A stretch of DNA of 64,000 nucleotides from NCBI GenBank assembly GCA_024500155.1, contig CM044858.1:30905786-30969785 (forward strand), written 5' to 3'. The notes below the pieces were generated by a model. The model saw nothing but the letters and a program-made list of their open reading frames with translations, was not told the DNA's origin and ran no database searches. Made by a program: the position numbers and the translations under genes. Every line of letters begins with the position of its first letter. Position 1 is the first letter of the stretch. Positions 11,975 to 21,386 of the stretch are shown in pieces. The DNA is from Chenopodium formosanum (taxonomy: Eukaryota > Streptophyta > Magnoliopsida > Caryophyllales > Amaranthaceae).

Positions 11975-13126
11975 GATTTCTTCTATTATTGACAAGGCTG
12001 GTGCTCTGTACGAGGATGAGAATGTGATCTCTGAACTTTTTGTGTCACATTTTGAAGCGTTCTTCAGTTCTACAAATCAGTTTGATATGGATCCTGTGAT
12101 TGATAAAGTTAAGCCGGTTCTCACTGATCAAATGGGGGAAATTCTTTCTGCCCCGTACAATGGCCGTAAAGTTCATGAAGCTCCCCGTCAAATGCACCGA
12201 ACTAAAGCCCTCGGCCCAGATGGTATGTGCGCCTTATTTTATCGAAAATTCTGGTATGTTGTTGGCCCGGATGTGATAAATAAAGTACTCGACATTTTGA
12301 ATTATAATGGGGAAATTAAGTCTATTAATAAGACACACATTGTATTAATTCCAAAAAAAGAAGGAATGTGTGTCTCTTGTTGATTTCAGACCGATTAATA
12401 TGTGCAATGTCTTGTATAAAATTATGGCTAAAGTGATTGCTAATTTGCTCAAATTAGTTCTCCATGATGTTATTCATGAGTCACAGAGTGGGTTTGTTTT
12501 GGGTAGATTAATTACCGTTAATATTTTGATGGCCTATGAGTGCTTTCACTATCTCTGGAAGAAGAGAAAAGGGAAATGTACATGGGATTAAAATTAGATA
12601 TGAGCAAAGCGTATGACAGAGTCGAATGACCTTTCCTTAAAAAGATGATGCTCAAACTTGATTTCCCTAGGCGCTTTGTTAGTTCTATTAAGAGTTGTGT
12701 TAGCTCTGCTTCCTTTTCCATACTTGTGAATGGGCAGCCTTCTTGCCACTTTGCTCCATCAAGAGGACATATACAAGGTGACCCCTTGTTCCCGTTTCTC
12801 TTTATCTTATGTGTGTAGGGTTTTTCTACTCTTTAGCCGAAATGTGAGCTCTTAAAAGAAAGAACCTCAGATGAGGTTAACTTTTAAGGCAGTGGAAACA
12901 CATGAAAAATATCTTAGTCTTCCGACGTATCTTGGAAGCACTAAGAAACAGGTTTTTCAATCTATTTAGGATAGAGTGTGGAAAAAGCCCAAAAATTGAA
13001 AATAAGGCTGTTTATATCAAGCGAGAAAGGAAACCTTAATAAAATCTATCGCTCAAGCGATACCAACGTATGTTATTCAATGCTTTTTACTTTCGCTTAG
13101 CATTCTCAATGAGGTGGAACGGCTTT
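11975..13126 (+). pseudogene. L1 ORF2 reverse transcriptase region, broken
   Basis: RT homology resumes directly after the copia insertion. Blocks in order are 'ALGPDGMCALFYRKFW', 'INKTHIVLIPKKE', 'DFRPINMCNVLYKIMAKVIA', 'SQSGFVLGRLITVNI', 'KLDMSKAYDRVE' and 'HIQGDPLFPFLFILC'. The FADD/YADD block that should follow is absent: a deletion near 12825-12870 joins 'FILC' to the downstream thumb-like segment ('KYLSLPTYLGSTKKQVFQSI', 'QAIPTYVIQCFLL', 'LNEVERL'). Several frameshifts and stops are present. Solo LTR A interrupts the region at 13126 (target GCTTT). Confidence 0.85.
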
Positions 13127-13899
13127 TGTAGACACCCAAATGTATCTCCCCAAAACCAAACCCAGTGATGAGTATCTTATACGTCGAATGATAATCGAAT
13201 GAAGTGAAAGTGTGAAAAGTCTAGTGTTGCGGTAGTTTTTATTAAATCTCTTTCTTTCTGTTTTCAAAAATGTACTCTATTTATGAAAGTAACCAGTCCA
13301 ATTTAGTTTGGTCCATGATAAGGGTCAATAATTGTGTAGTTGGATGGGGTTTGAAAATACCTTTCCAACGATATATTATAAGCCCAATTCCAATGAATAA
13401 TTAATGAGGAAGTTATGGCCAAAATATTAAACTGGGCCCAAACTGAATTTTACCTACGACCCAATGATCATGTGGAAGGTCCAAAGGTTTAATCCTATTC
13501 CTAAACTAATTAGGATTAATTAGAAACCTTGTATAAGATTCTAAAAACTCTTAATTATCCTTTTTAAAAAGATAAGATTACAGAATTGGAAAAATTGCTC
13601 CCATTAATCTGAACTTTGCCTCGTCCGCCGAAATTAATCCCAACTTTCGTTTATTATCTATCACTCCCAACTTTTGGGGGTATTAATTTTTGTTGCACCC
13701 AAATGACTTGCAACCGGTTAATCAGGTAAACATTTGTGATTATTTTTTTTTGCACACGTGTCAACATGTAATTGGTTGAAAAAAATAGAGAAAAAAAATT
13801 AAAAACACAATTAAAAAAAAACCCCAATAGCCCTCCCTTCCACCACCGCCACCTCCCCTTAGCTTCTCTCAACCCCAATGACGCCGGAATCCATGCCCT

Positions 13900-13981
13900 C
13901 CTCGGCGTCGAAACCCCTCGCCCACCTCGGCGTCGAAACCCCTCGCCCACCTCGGCGTCGGAATCCCTGGCCCACCTCGAC
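13900..13981. repeat. 27-bp GC-rich direct repeat, three units
   Basis: The unit CCTCGGCGTCGAAACCCCTC plus 7 bp recurs three times with minor changes. It gives repetitive Arg/Gly/Glu-rich ORFs on the minus strand that look like by-products, not proteins. It lies in the GC-rich left arm of the MULE. Confidence 0.7.
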
Positions 13982-14532
13982 GCCGGAAACACCCCCATAA
14001 ACGCCCGAAAACGACCACCACAAACATACCCCCATTTCTCCCTGAAACGGCCATAGAAATGGCCGAAAACAGCCAAAATTGGCTGAATTCCGGGCTGAAT
14101 AGTTGGTGTTAACCCTAAATCTGTCGATTTCGGCCAATTTTGTGGCCTCCTTGCTCGGGATTTGGGGAACTATGGTGGGGAAAGGGAAGGGGTGGAGGAG
14201 GGGATTTCAGGGGTGGGGAGGGGTTTTCGGGGGTGGGGGAAGGGAAGGAGTGAGTTTCGAGGGAAAGAGGAGGTTGTTGTGCGGCGGTTTCCGGGAACGA
14301 GGGAGGGGTTTTCGTGGGTGGGGGAGGGGTTTTCGAGGGTGGGCCGGTGGGGGAAGGGAAAGGGTGGGTTTCGAGGTAGGGGGAAGGCTGGGCTGTGGTT
14401 TCCGGCAGCAGGGGAGGGGTTTTTCGGGGGTGGGGGTATGGTGGCAGCCGCTGGGCATGGGTGGTTTGTGGGTTTTTTATTTTTATTTTTTTTTTGTTTT
14501 TTGTTTTTTTTAATTTTTTTTTTTAAAAAAAA

Positions 14533-15714
14533 GGTTTTTCTATACAGAGCCCCTGAGGTATTGACTTTTCCAAGCTGTGCCCACCCATTTTCAAAATTCT
14601 ACATTGTACCCTCAAGTTGCCTTTAGCGTCTATGATGTAACCCTATCTTAATCCCTCCGTTAAATTTCCGTTAACTTCAAAATAAATAAATTAAAAAAAC
14701 AAAAAAAAAATCCAAACACCTCTCTCTCCTCCCTCACAACTACCCAACACTACACCTCTAGCTGCACCACCACCGCACCCCCAGCCGCACCACCAAGCCG
14801 CGCGCTCTCCTCTCTCCTCGACCCACCACCGCACGCGTCACCCTCCTCTCTCCTCTCTCAACCGAGCCACGCTCCTCTCTCCTCGACCCACCAACCGCAC
14901 CACCAAGCCGCGCGCGCTCCTCTCTCCTTGACCCACCACCGCGCGCATGACCCTCCTCTCTCCTCACTCAACCGAGCCACGCTCCTCTCTCCTCGACCCA
15001 CCAGCCGCACCACCGCGCGCGACATGCCCAAATTTCATTCTTCATGGCCAGATTTTCGACCAATTGAACTATATTCGTGCAGATTTTTATTTGAAAAATC
15101 AATTAAAACACGTTTTTGTTTATTTAATCTCAATCTAATTGAACCAAAATTGATGATTTAACAATTAAAATCAAATTGAGGAAAAAATTTAGGGTTTTCT
15201 ATTATTTTAAACCAAATTCTTTGATTTCAAAACAAAAACAACAATTAACAACTTAATTTTGCAATTAGAATCCAATGAAATAAAAGCCCTAAACCAATTT
15301 GTCAAAATTTCACGTCAAATTCGAATTCCTTTATTGCTCTTTCCAACACTTTCTTTGGTGGTACACTAGCTGGTGACGCGCGGTGGTGGGTCGAGGAGAC
15401 AGGAGCGCGACTTGGTGGTGCGGCTGGGGGTGCGGCGGTGGTGCGGCTGGAGGTGCAGCGGTGGTGCGGTTGGAGGTGTAATGGCGGCTGGTGGGTAGTT
15501 GTGAGGGAGGAGAGATGTGTTTAGGGTTTTTTTGTTGTTTTTTAATTTTTTTTTTTTTTAAATTAACAGAAAGTTAACTTAAGTTAACGGAGGGATTAGG
15601 GTAGGGTTACATCGTAGACACTAAAGATACTTTGGGGGTACAGTGTAGAATTTTGAAAATGGGTGAACACAATTTAGAAAAGTCAATACCTCAGGAGCAC
15701 TGTACAGAAAAACC
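14533..15714. mobile_element. Second fold-back MULE nested in the first
   Basis: The terminal inverted repeats begin GGTTTTTCTATACAG on the left and GGTTTTTCTGTACAG on the right (reverse complement). Homology continues for about 170 bp ('GAGGTATTGACTTTTC') and resumes in GC-rich arms (left about 14705-14840, right about 15370-15530). The flanks are A8 runs (14525-14532 and 15716-15723), compatible with an 8-9 bp duplication in an A-tract but not diagnostic alone. There is no transposase, and only the central 15020-15360 segment is unpaired. Confidence 0.7.
14760..15020. repeat. Tandem repeat of about 118 bp in a MULE arm
   Basis: Blocks such as CTCCTCTCTCCTCGACCCACC, 'CGCACCACCAAGCCGCGCGC' and 'CTCTCAACCGAGCCACG' recur about twice at 118-bp spacing. 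The strong C/G strand bias makes long ORFs on the minus strand (Arg/Gly/Glu-rich) that I regard as spurious. Confidence 0.65.
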
Positions 15715-16378
15715 CAAAAAAAAATTAAGCCAATCATACTCTGACACGTGACTAGGTAACCTGCTACATCAGGTTAGATGACCTGTTGGGTGCAACAAAA
15801 ATTAATACCCCCTAAAGTTGGGAGTGATAGATAATAAACGTAAGTTAGGATTATTTTTGGCGGACGAGGCAAAGTTCAGATTAATGGGAGCAATTTGTCC
15901 TAAAGAATTTGAATCAAATAAAAACTTTCCTTTTTAAAAACTTTTTTTTTAAGTCCTAATTATATTCGAATTTAAAAATGTTCAAAGACAGTCTGATTTT
16001 ATTTTCGTGCCTCATAATCTTTATCCAACTCTTACATGGTTAGATAGATCTTGAAATTATCTTTCCAATGATATTTTATAATATTAATTCCAAGCTATAA
16101 CGAAAAATATATGAAAGGAATACGAAACTCTATTCAAAACTGACACCCTTCCACTATTTCGTCCATATCTTTTTATCTAAAAAATATTTTTATCTGATTC
16201 TGATTGAGTTGCAAAGTAGACTTTGAGAAATTTCCAACGACATATTATATGCCTTATTTGGACTTCTAGATGAAAAGATATGATAACAACATAATTCGCA
16301 AAAACTGTTGTCCATCGAGTTTTATTTCGATTCGAATTCGGATTCTTTTCTTAATTCTTCGACTCTCTTTTTTTCCCC

Positions 16379-16386
16379 TATAAATA
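16379..16386 (+). promoter_or_regulatory. TATA box of LTR A
   Basis: TATAAATA lies in a pyrimidine-rich setting (TTTTCCCC before, GAGGTC after) near the middle of the LTR, a typical U3/R promoter position. It supports plus-strand sense for this LTR. Confidence 0.55.
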
Positions 16387-17553
16387 GAGGTCATATCTCC
16401 CCTTTTTCAATCATCAACAACCTTGATCACAATCAACTCTCATCAAGAATTTCTTGATTCTCTCTCTTTTTCTAAACCAACCTTTTTACAAACAACATAC
16501 CACACTCATTAGTTCTAGACACACCTAGCCAAGTTTGAAGTTGCCTTCGCCCTAGACGTGAAAGGTTGATAATTTCTAAGGGTTTGGTCCCAAATCCAAT
16601 CTAAACTTTTTAACTCTTCCTTTCAATTCTTTAATTCAATTGTTTGATTTAATATTTCATTGAAGTTTACTAACTCGTGTACTATGTTATTAGAAAGAGA
16701 TACGAGGCTTCAAAGTAAGTAATTAGCTTCCCTATTATTTCAATGTAGAAAGCATGCTTAGATTATTATATTAATTCCTAGTATCATGTTAGGATGTTAT
16801 TTAATGCTTTCTAAAATCATGTTTAGGTTGTCTCTTATTATTTCTAATAGCATATTGGTACCATGTTAGGCTTAAAGCTTTGATCTTTATTGTTTAGTGA
16901 CATGCTAGGATTTGTTATTAATCTTGTTAGTATCATGCCTAGGATCTTGCTATTAATATTATGCTTTATTGTTAACATGGTTATTATGATTATGATTATT
17001 ATGTTTATGATTATTATTATGTTGCTTGATATATATTTATTGTTATTGCTTGATCACGCCTTTTATGAAGGTTTAAAGGGAATTTATACTTGAAATCACG
17101 CCTAATAAGATAATCAATAATTTGGTTTAGGCTAATATGATTTTAATTCAAGTGATCGCCAATAACAGATTTATTTGTGCATTAATATTCAACAAACATA
17201 GATAAACAGGTTAAGGGTTAATCTAATGATTGCATGTTAGTCAGAAAGCGCACATAAATACAAGTAGAATAAAGTAGAGGCCTATTTTATAGGGCGGGTT
17301 CTTTCTCTTTTAGATTGGATTCGTACCCTCATCCCCGAACACCAGTCATGGTTCTAGACCTATTGGAGTTGACGATATCATGGATCGTTAAGGGGTGTAA
17401 CCTTCACCCTGTGAAGTCGTGAATGTTTTACAAGTTCCTAAAACTTGTTGGCGACTCTTTTGCTCTTATTTCCTTCCCTTTGGACGCCACCATACTTTAG
17501 TGTATGATCACAGTGGGTTCAAGTTTGGGGTAATGCTTGAAATATTCCTTACA

Positions 17554-17900
17554 GCTTTGTAAAAATGGTGATGTAGGCATGACAAAAGCATTGGCAGCTA
17601 GACACGCCATCAGCATTGCGGTGGAGGGCCAGAGGCTGGTCTTCTGCGGATCGCGAGACGGACAACCTGAAGCTCTTCAAGTATCGATCTTGAAATGGGA
17701 ACTAAGAAAGCAATTGTTTTTGGCCATATAGTTTATGATATTCTAGAAACTGCAAAAATGTTGTAACTTTATTAAATTTTCCCAAGTTAGTAGAAAAGGT
17801 AACAAGGTGGCTCATTGCTATGAGGATTTAAGGGTGTTTATTGAGGAAGTATCTCAAGAAGCACTTTGCTTTATTACCAATTTAAAACAACAGAAAAAAC
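17554..17900 (+). pseudogene. L1 RNase H domain C-terminal remnant
   Basis: After the second GCTTT the LINE resumes with 'KALAARHAISIAVE' in frame at about 17580, then in other frames 'FGHIVYDILETAKM', 'RKGNKVAHCYEDLRVFIEEV' and 'QEALCFITNL'. These match the RNase H tail found at the end of plant L1 ORF2 ('ARHAI... GNKVAH... L'). The upstream zinc-binding region is missing, so that deletion preceded LTR A insertion. Confidence 0.7.
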
Positions 17901-18229
17901 AAAACAAGAGTCAAATAACATTGGACGACCCAAGTCGAGCTTAGATTAACCCAGGCGGATCTTCAGCTAAGCATCTCATGACTTTGCCCTCAAGACTAAG
18001 CATATATCATGGCTTGGTCGGGTCATAAGGAACTTGATTGAATTCACAAATATGCACTTTGTTTTTGCACTTCATCAAAATTGAGCTAATAAGTAAGATG
18101 TATCAACCCAAATGGGTCAAATCTAACCCAACCAAAGCTTAAATTTTAGCTCTTCATAAGACTTCAAAAAATTGGCTAAGTGAGCGGAGAAAACCGAGCC
18201 GATTTCACAGACAATTGGGTATGATCCAA
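17901..18229. other. Junction between L1 tail and RTE leader
   Basis: There are no ORFs or repeats I can assign. A-rich stretches near 17885-17910 may be the L1 3' end. The following sequence may be the far 5' leader of the RTE LINE. Confidence 0.4.
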
Positions 18230-18369
18230 GGCTTTAAATTTACTTAATGAAATATCTAAAGCTAAGTAGGGAGTGGTTTTTCTCGCTATCAAACCCAAGC
18301 CTGGATAAAGGAGGAGGGTTTTGGTAGGCCAGTGAAAGCCAATGTAAAACTTTGTCACATCCCATGACA

Positions 18370-18608
18370 TGAGTTAAGCTGATATTTTCATGGGGGCGCT
18401 TCCTACTCTGCGACGCGTTACACTTCCTAGACCCGAGTGTAGTAATAAATATGTAAGGGTCGCTAGGTCATTGCCCGATAGCAACGCGCCACATTGCCCG
18501 TGTGTAGTGTCAAATGAATAAGGACGTGCCATTGGGGCGATCCCTACTGAGGGACACGCTATACTTCCTAGACCCGGGTGCAGTGATAAGTATGCAAGGG
18601 TTGCTAGG
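18370..18608 (+). repeat. Tandem units in the RTE 5' leader
   Basis: A unit of about 150 bp occurs twice. Common blocks are CTTCCTAGACCCG.GTG.AGT, AGTATGCAAGGGTTGCTAGGT or its variant, and CGCCACATTGCCCG.GTGTGGTGTCAAATGA. The first unit runs from about 18391. The second starts near 18533, is cut by LTR B at 18608 and continues at 20519-20586. Repeated leaders of this kind often carry LINE promoter activity, but that role is inferred. Confidence 0.65.
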
Positions 18609-20518
18609 TGTAGGGAATATTTCAAGCATCATAACCCCAAGCTTGAACCCCACTGTGGTCATACGCTTAAGTATGGTGGCGTCCAAAGGGAAAGAAAAGA
18701 GAGCAAAAGAGTCGCCAACGAGTTTTAGGAACTTGTAAACCGTTCACGAGGTGAAGGTTACACCCCTTAACGATCCACGAAATCGTCAACTCCATAAGGT
18801 CTTGAACTAAATAGGGTTCAGAGATGAGGGTACGAATCCTATCTACAAAAGAGAGAACTCGCCCTATAAAATTGGCCTCTACTTTATTCTACTCGTATTC
18901 ATGTGCGCTTTTTGACTAACATGCAATCATTAGGTTAACCCTAAACTTGTTTATCTATGTTGGTTGAATATTAATGCACAAATAAATCTATTATTGGCGA
19001 TCACTTGAATTAAAATCATATTAGCCTAAACCAAATTATTAATTATCTTATTAGGCGTGATTCCAAGTACAAATTTCCTTTAAACATGCATAAAAGGTGT
19101 GATCAAGCAATAACAATAGATAAATATCAAGCAACATCATAATCATAATAACGATAATCATAATAATAATCTTAATCATAATCATGTTAATAATAAAGAA
19201 TAAATATAAAAGCAAGATCCTAGGCATGATACTAACAAGATTAATAATAAATCTTAGCATGTCACTAAGCATCAAAGATCAAAACTTAAAACTTAACATG
19301 GTACTAACATGCTATTAGATATTAGAAATAATAAAGGCACCCTAAACATGATACTAGAAAGCATAAAATAATACCTTAACATGATACTAGGAATTAAGCA
19401 AATCTAAACATGCTTTCTATATTGAAATTAAAAAGAGAGTAAGCTAATTTACTTACTTCGAAGCCTCGTACCTCTTTCTAATAACACAATACACGCGTTA
19501 GTAAACTTCAATGAAAATAATAAAATCAAAGAAAATAAATTAAATAATTAAAAGAAAGACTTAAAAGGTTTAGACTGATTTGGGACCAAACCCTCAGAAA
19601 TTATCAACCTTTCACATCTAGGGCGAAGGCAACTTCAAACTTGGCTAGGTGTTTCACAATCTTGTGAGCGCGGAATTGTATTTGTAAAAAGCTAGTTTAG
19701 AAAGAGAGAGAAAGAAAGCAAGTATTGCTCAAGAGAGAATAGAGAGAATTGGGTGATTGTGAATTGTAGATTGTTGATGAATAAAAACGGAGTTTCAGGA
19801 CCCTATTAATAAGAAAAATAGGCTGGAAAAGTATAGAATTTGATAAGGAATAAAACTACAAGCTGTCACCGCAAACCACTCTATCGCTTGGCGACAGAGT
19901 CTGTCGCGTGGCGGCAGACCTGTCGTTTGGCGACAGCTGGGTTTTCACGCGCTTTCCACGGGGAATCCAATCTTTAGCCAGATTTGATCTATGGAATCAG
20001 TACAGAAGCTAACATCATATTTTAATAATATAATAAAATAATAATATTTTATTCCAAATAAAATTCATATTAATCCTAACTCTATTAGAATATAAAAGAA
20101 CCTTCTAGAGACTTCTAAAAAATTATAATTAATCCTAATAGTTTTAGGAATAATAATTAATATTGGGCCATCCTCTAGATCATTGGGCCGCATGTAAAGA
20201 ACAAACCGGGCCAGTTTAGTATTTTAGCCATAACTTCCTCATTAATCATCAGAATTGGGCTTATAATATATCGTTGGAAATCTCTTTTCAACCCGATCCA
20301 ACTACACTATTATTGGACCTTTGTTATGGACCAAACTAAACTGGATTGAATATTTTTTATAAAATAGAGTTGTTTTCACAAACAGAATGAAAGAATTTTA
20401 ATAAAAACTAACCGCAACACTTGACTCTTCACACTTTTACCTCATTCGATTATGGTTTGACGCGAAAAGTATTCGTCATTGGGTTTGGCTTTTGGGGAGA
20501 CACAAATGGGTTTCTACA
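18609..20518 (-). mobile_element. Solo LTR 'B', same family as A, opposite strand
   Basis: A 1910-bp LTR. On the minus strand it starts TGTAGAAACCC and ends ATTCCCTACA. CTAGG flanks it at 18604-18608 and 20519-20523. Most of its length aligns to solo LTR A in reverse: the start block, the '..GTTTGGTCC..' block, the stretch 'GCCTTCGCCCTAGA.GTGAAA' and the end block. No internal region is attached, so it is a solo LTR. Confidence 0.88.
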
Positions 20519-21386
20519 CTAGGTCGTCGCCTGGAAGCGACACGCCACATTATTGCCCAAGTGTGGTGTTAAATGATCAAGGACTTGCAGTTGGGAATAG
20601 GAGGGAGCGTAGCATGAGTGCGCGTGTTATGAAGGAGCATGGGATAAAGGACTCTAGTTTGTGGATTGGTTCTTGCAATGTGGGGTCTCTTACGGGGAAA
20701 TTAGCAGAAGTGCTAGAAGTGATGATGAGAAGACACGTAAACATTATGTGCCTTCAAGGGATAAGGTGGACAGGATAAGGAGCTCGAGGCTTGGTTTGGG
20801 TATAAGGTGTGGTACGTTGGACAAGAAACGAGCCACATGACTAGGAATGGTGGAGCTAGGTGTGGAGTTGGTGTGATTCCCGATGAGAGGTTGTCGAAAA
20901 AGGTAATCGAGGTCTATCAAAAGAATGATAGGTTGATAAGGGTGAAGTTTCTATGTGGCAAGTATATTGTGGATGTTATTAGTGCTAATACTCCCCAAGT
21001 TGGTTTGAATGCAGAAGAGAAACGACAATTTTGGGAGGATATAGACGAGATGGTACAGGGTGTCCATTACATAGAGATATTATATATTGGAGGTGACTGA
21101 AATGGGCACGTTGGGGGTGCGTCGAGATGGCTACGAGAGTGTCCATGGAGGCTTTGAGTATGGGAAGAGGAACGCAGGTGGTGAATATATTATGGATTTT
21201 GCTCAATTATATGATTTAATTTTGGCTAATACTTGGTTTAAAAAGCGGGTTCCATTGTTGATAACTTTTCGGAGTGGAGAAAATGCAACACAAATAGACT
21301 TCCTGCTCACAAGGAGCATATATAGATAGAGTTGCTTAAACTGCAAGGTCATCCCAGGAGAGAGTGTGGTCACCCAACACCGGCAT
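20519..21386 (+). pseudogene. RTE LINE leader end and endonuclease region, broken
   Basis: After the CTAGG duplication the second leader unit finishes, and coding homology begins at about 20614 ('MSARVMKEHG'). Blocks are 'WIGSCNVGSLTGKLAEVL', 'HVNIMCLQGIRWTG', 'GARCGVGVIPDERLSKKV', 'DRLIRVKFLCGKYIVDVIS' and 'ANTWFKKR...ITFRSG...QIDFLLTR'. The QET of the active site is replaced ('CLQGIRW'). There are stops at 20776 and 21098 and frame changes. LTR C interrupts at 21386. Confidence 0.78.

Larger units (their letters stand above)
13588..15900. mobile_element. Non-autonomous MULE, 9-bp target duplication
   Basis: Terminal inverted repeats start GGAAAAATTGCTCCCATTAA on the left and GGACAAATTGCTCCCATTAA on the right (reverse complement) and run for at least 110 bp. 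The flanks TACAGAATT (13579-13587) and TAAAGAATT (15901-15909) are a 9-bp duplication with one mismatch, diagnostic of Mutator-like elements. It sits inside solo LTR A. The interior is GC-rich, with three direct 27-bp units around 13900-13981 and a G-rich repeat field at 14180-14450. No transposase is present. A second MULE (14533-15714) is nested in its right half. Confidence 0.85.
13127..17553 (+). mobile_element. Solo LTR 'A' (probable Ty3/gypsy-type) in L1
   Basis: It begins TGTAGACACCC, ends ATTCCTTACA, and is flanked by GCTTT at 13122-13126 and 17554-17558, with no internal region or second LTR. That is the signature of a solo LTR left by LTR-LTR recombination. It aligns in inverse orientation to solo LTR B (18609-20518). 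Without the nested MULE it is about 2.1 kb. Plus-strand sense is supported by a TATA box at 16379. The superfamily is inferred from LTR size only. Confidence 0.85.
1770..17900 (+). mobile_element. Decayed L1-type LINE, split by nested LTR insertions
   Basis: Pieces of one plant L1 retrotransposon lie in order on the plus strand: a leader rich in 'ctaggttttcc' motifs (about 1770-1868), an ORF1-like region, an endonuclease region, a reverse transcriptase region and a C-terminal RNase H piece. Two insertions with 5-bp target duplications interrupt it: a copia element (GATTT, 4336-11974) and solo LTR A (GCTTT, 13127-17553). Stops and frameshifts are everywhere. Internal deletions removed the RT active-site block (near 12825-12870) and the zinc-binding region between RT and RNase H. 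The outer ends are approximate; I found no clear target duplication for the LINE itself. Confidence 0.85.

Noticed and set aside
13654..14626. Long overlapping ORFs on both strands in GC-rich sequence (Arg/Gly-rich and Pro-rich)
   Set aside because: They lie in the repetitive arms of a fold-back MULE, are open on several frames at once through base bias, and show no domain.
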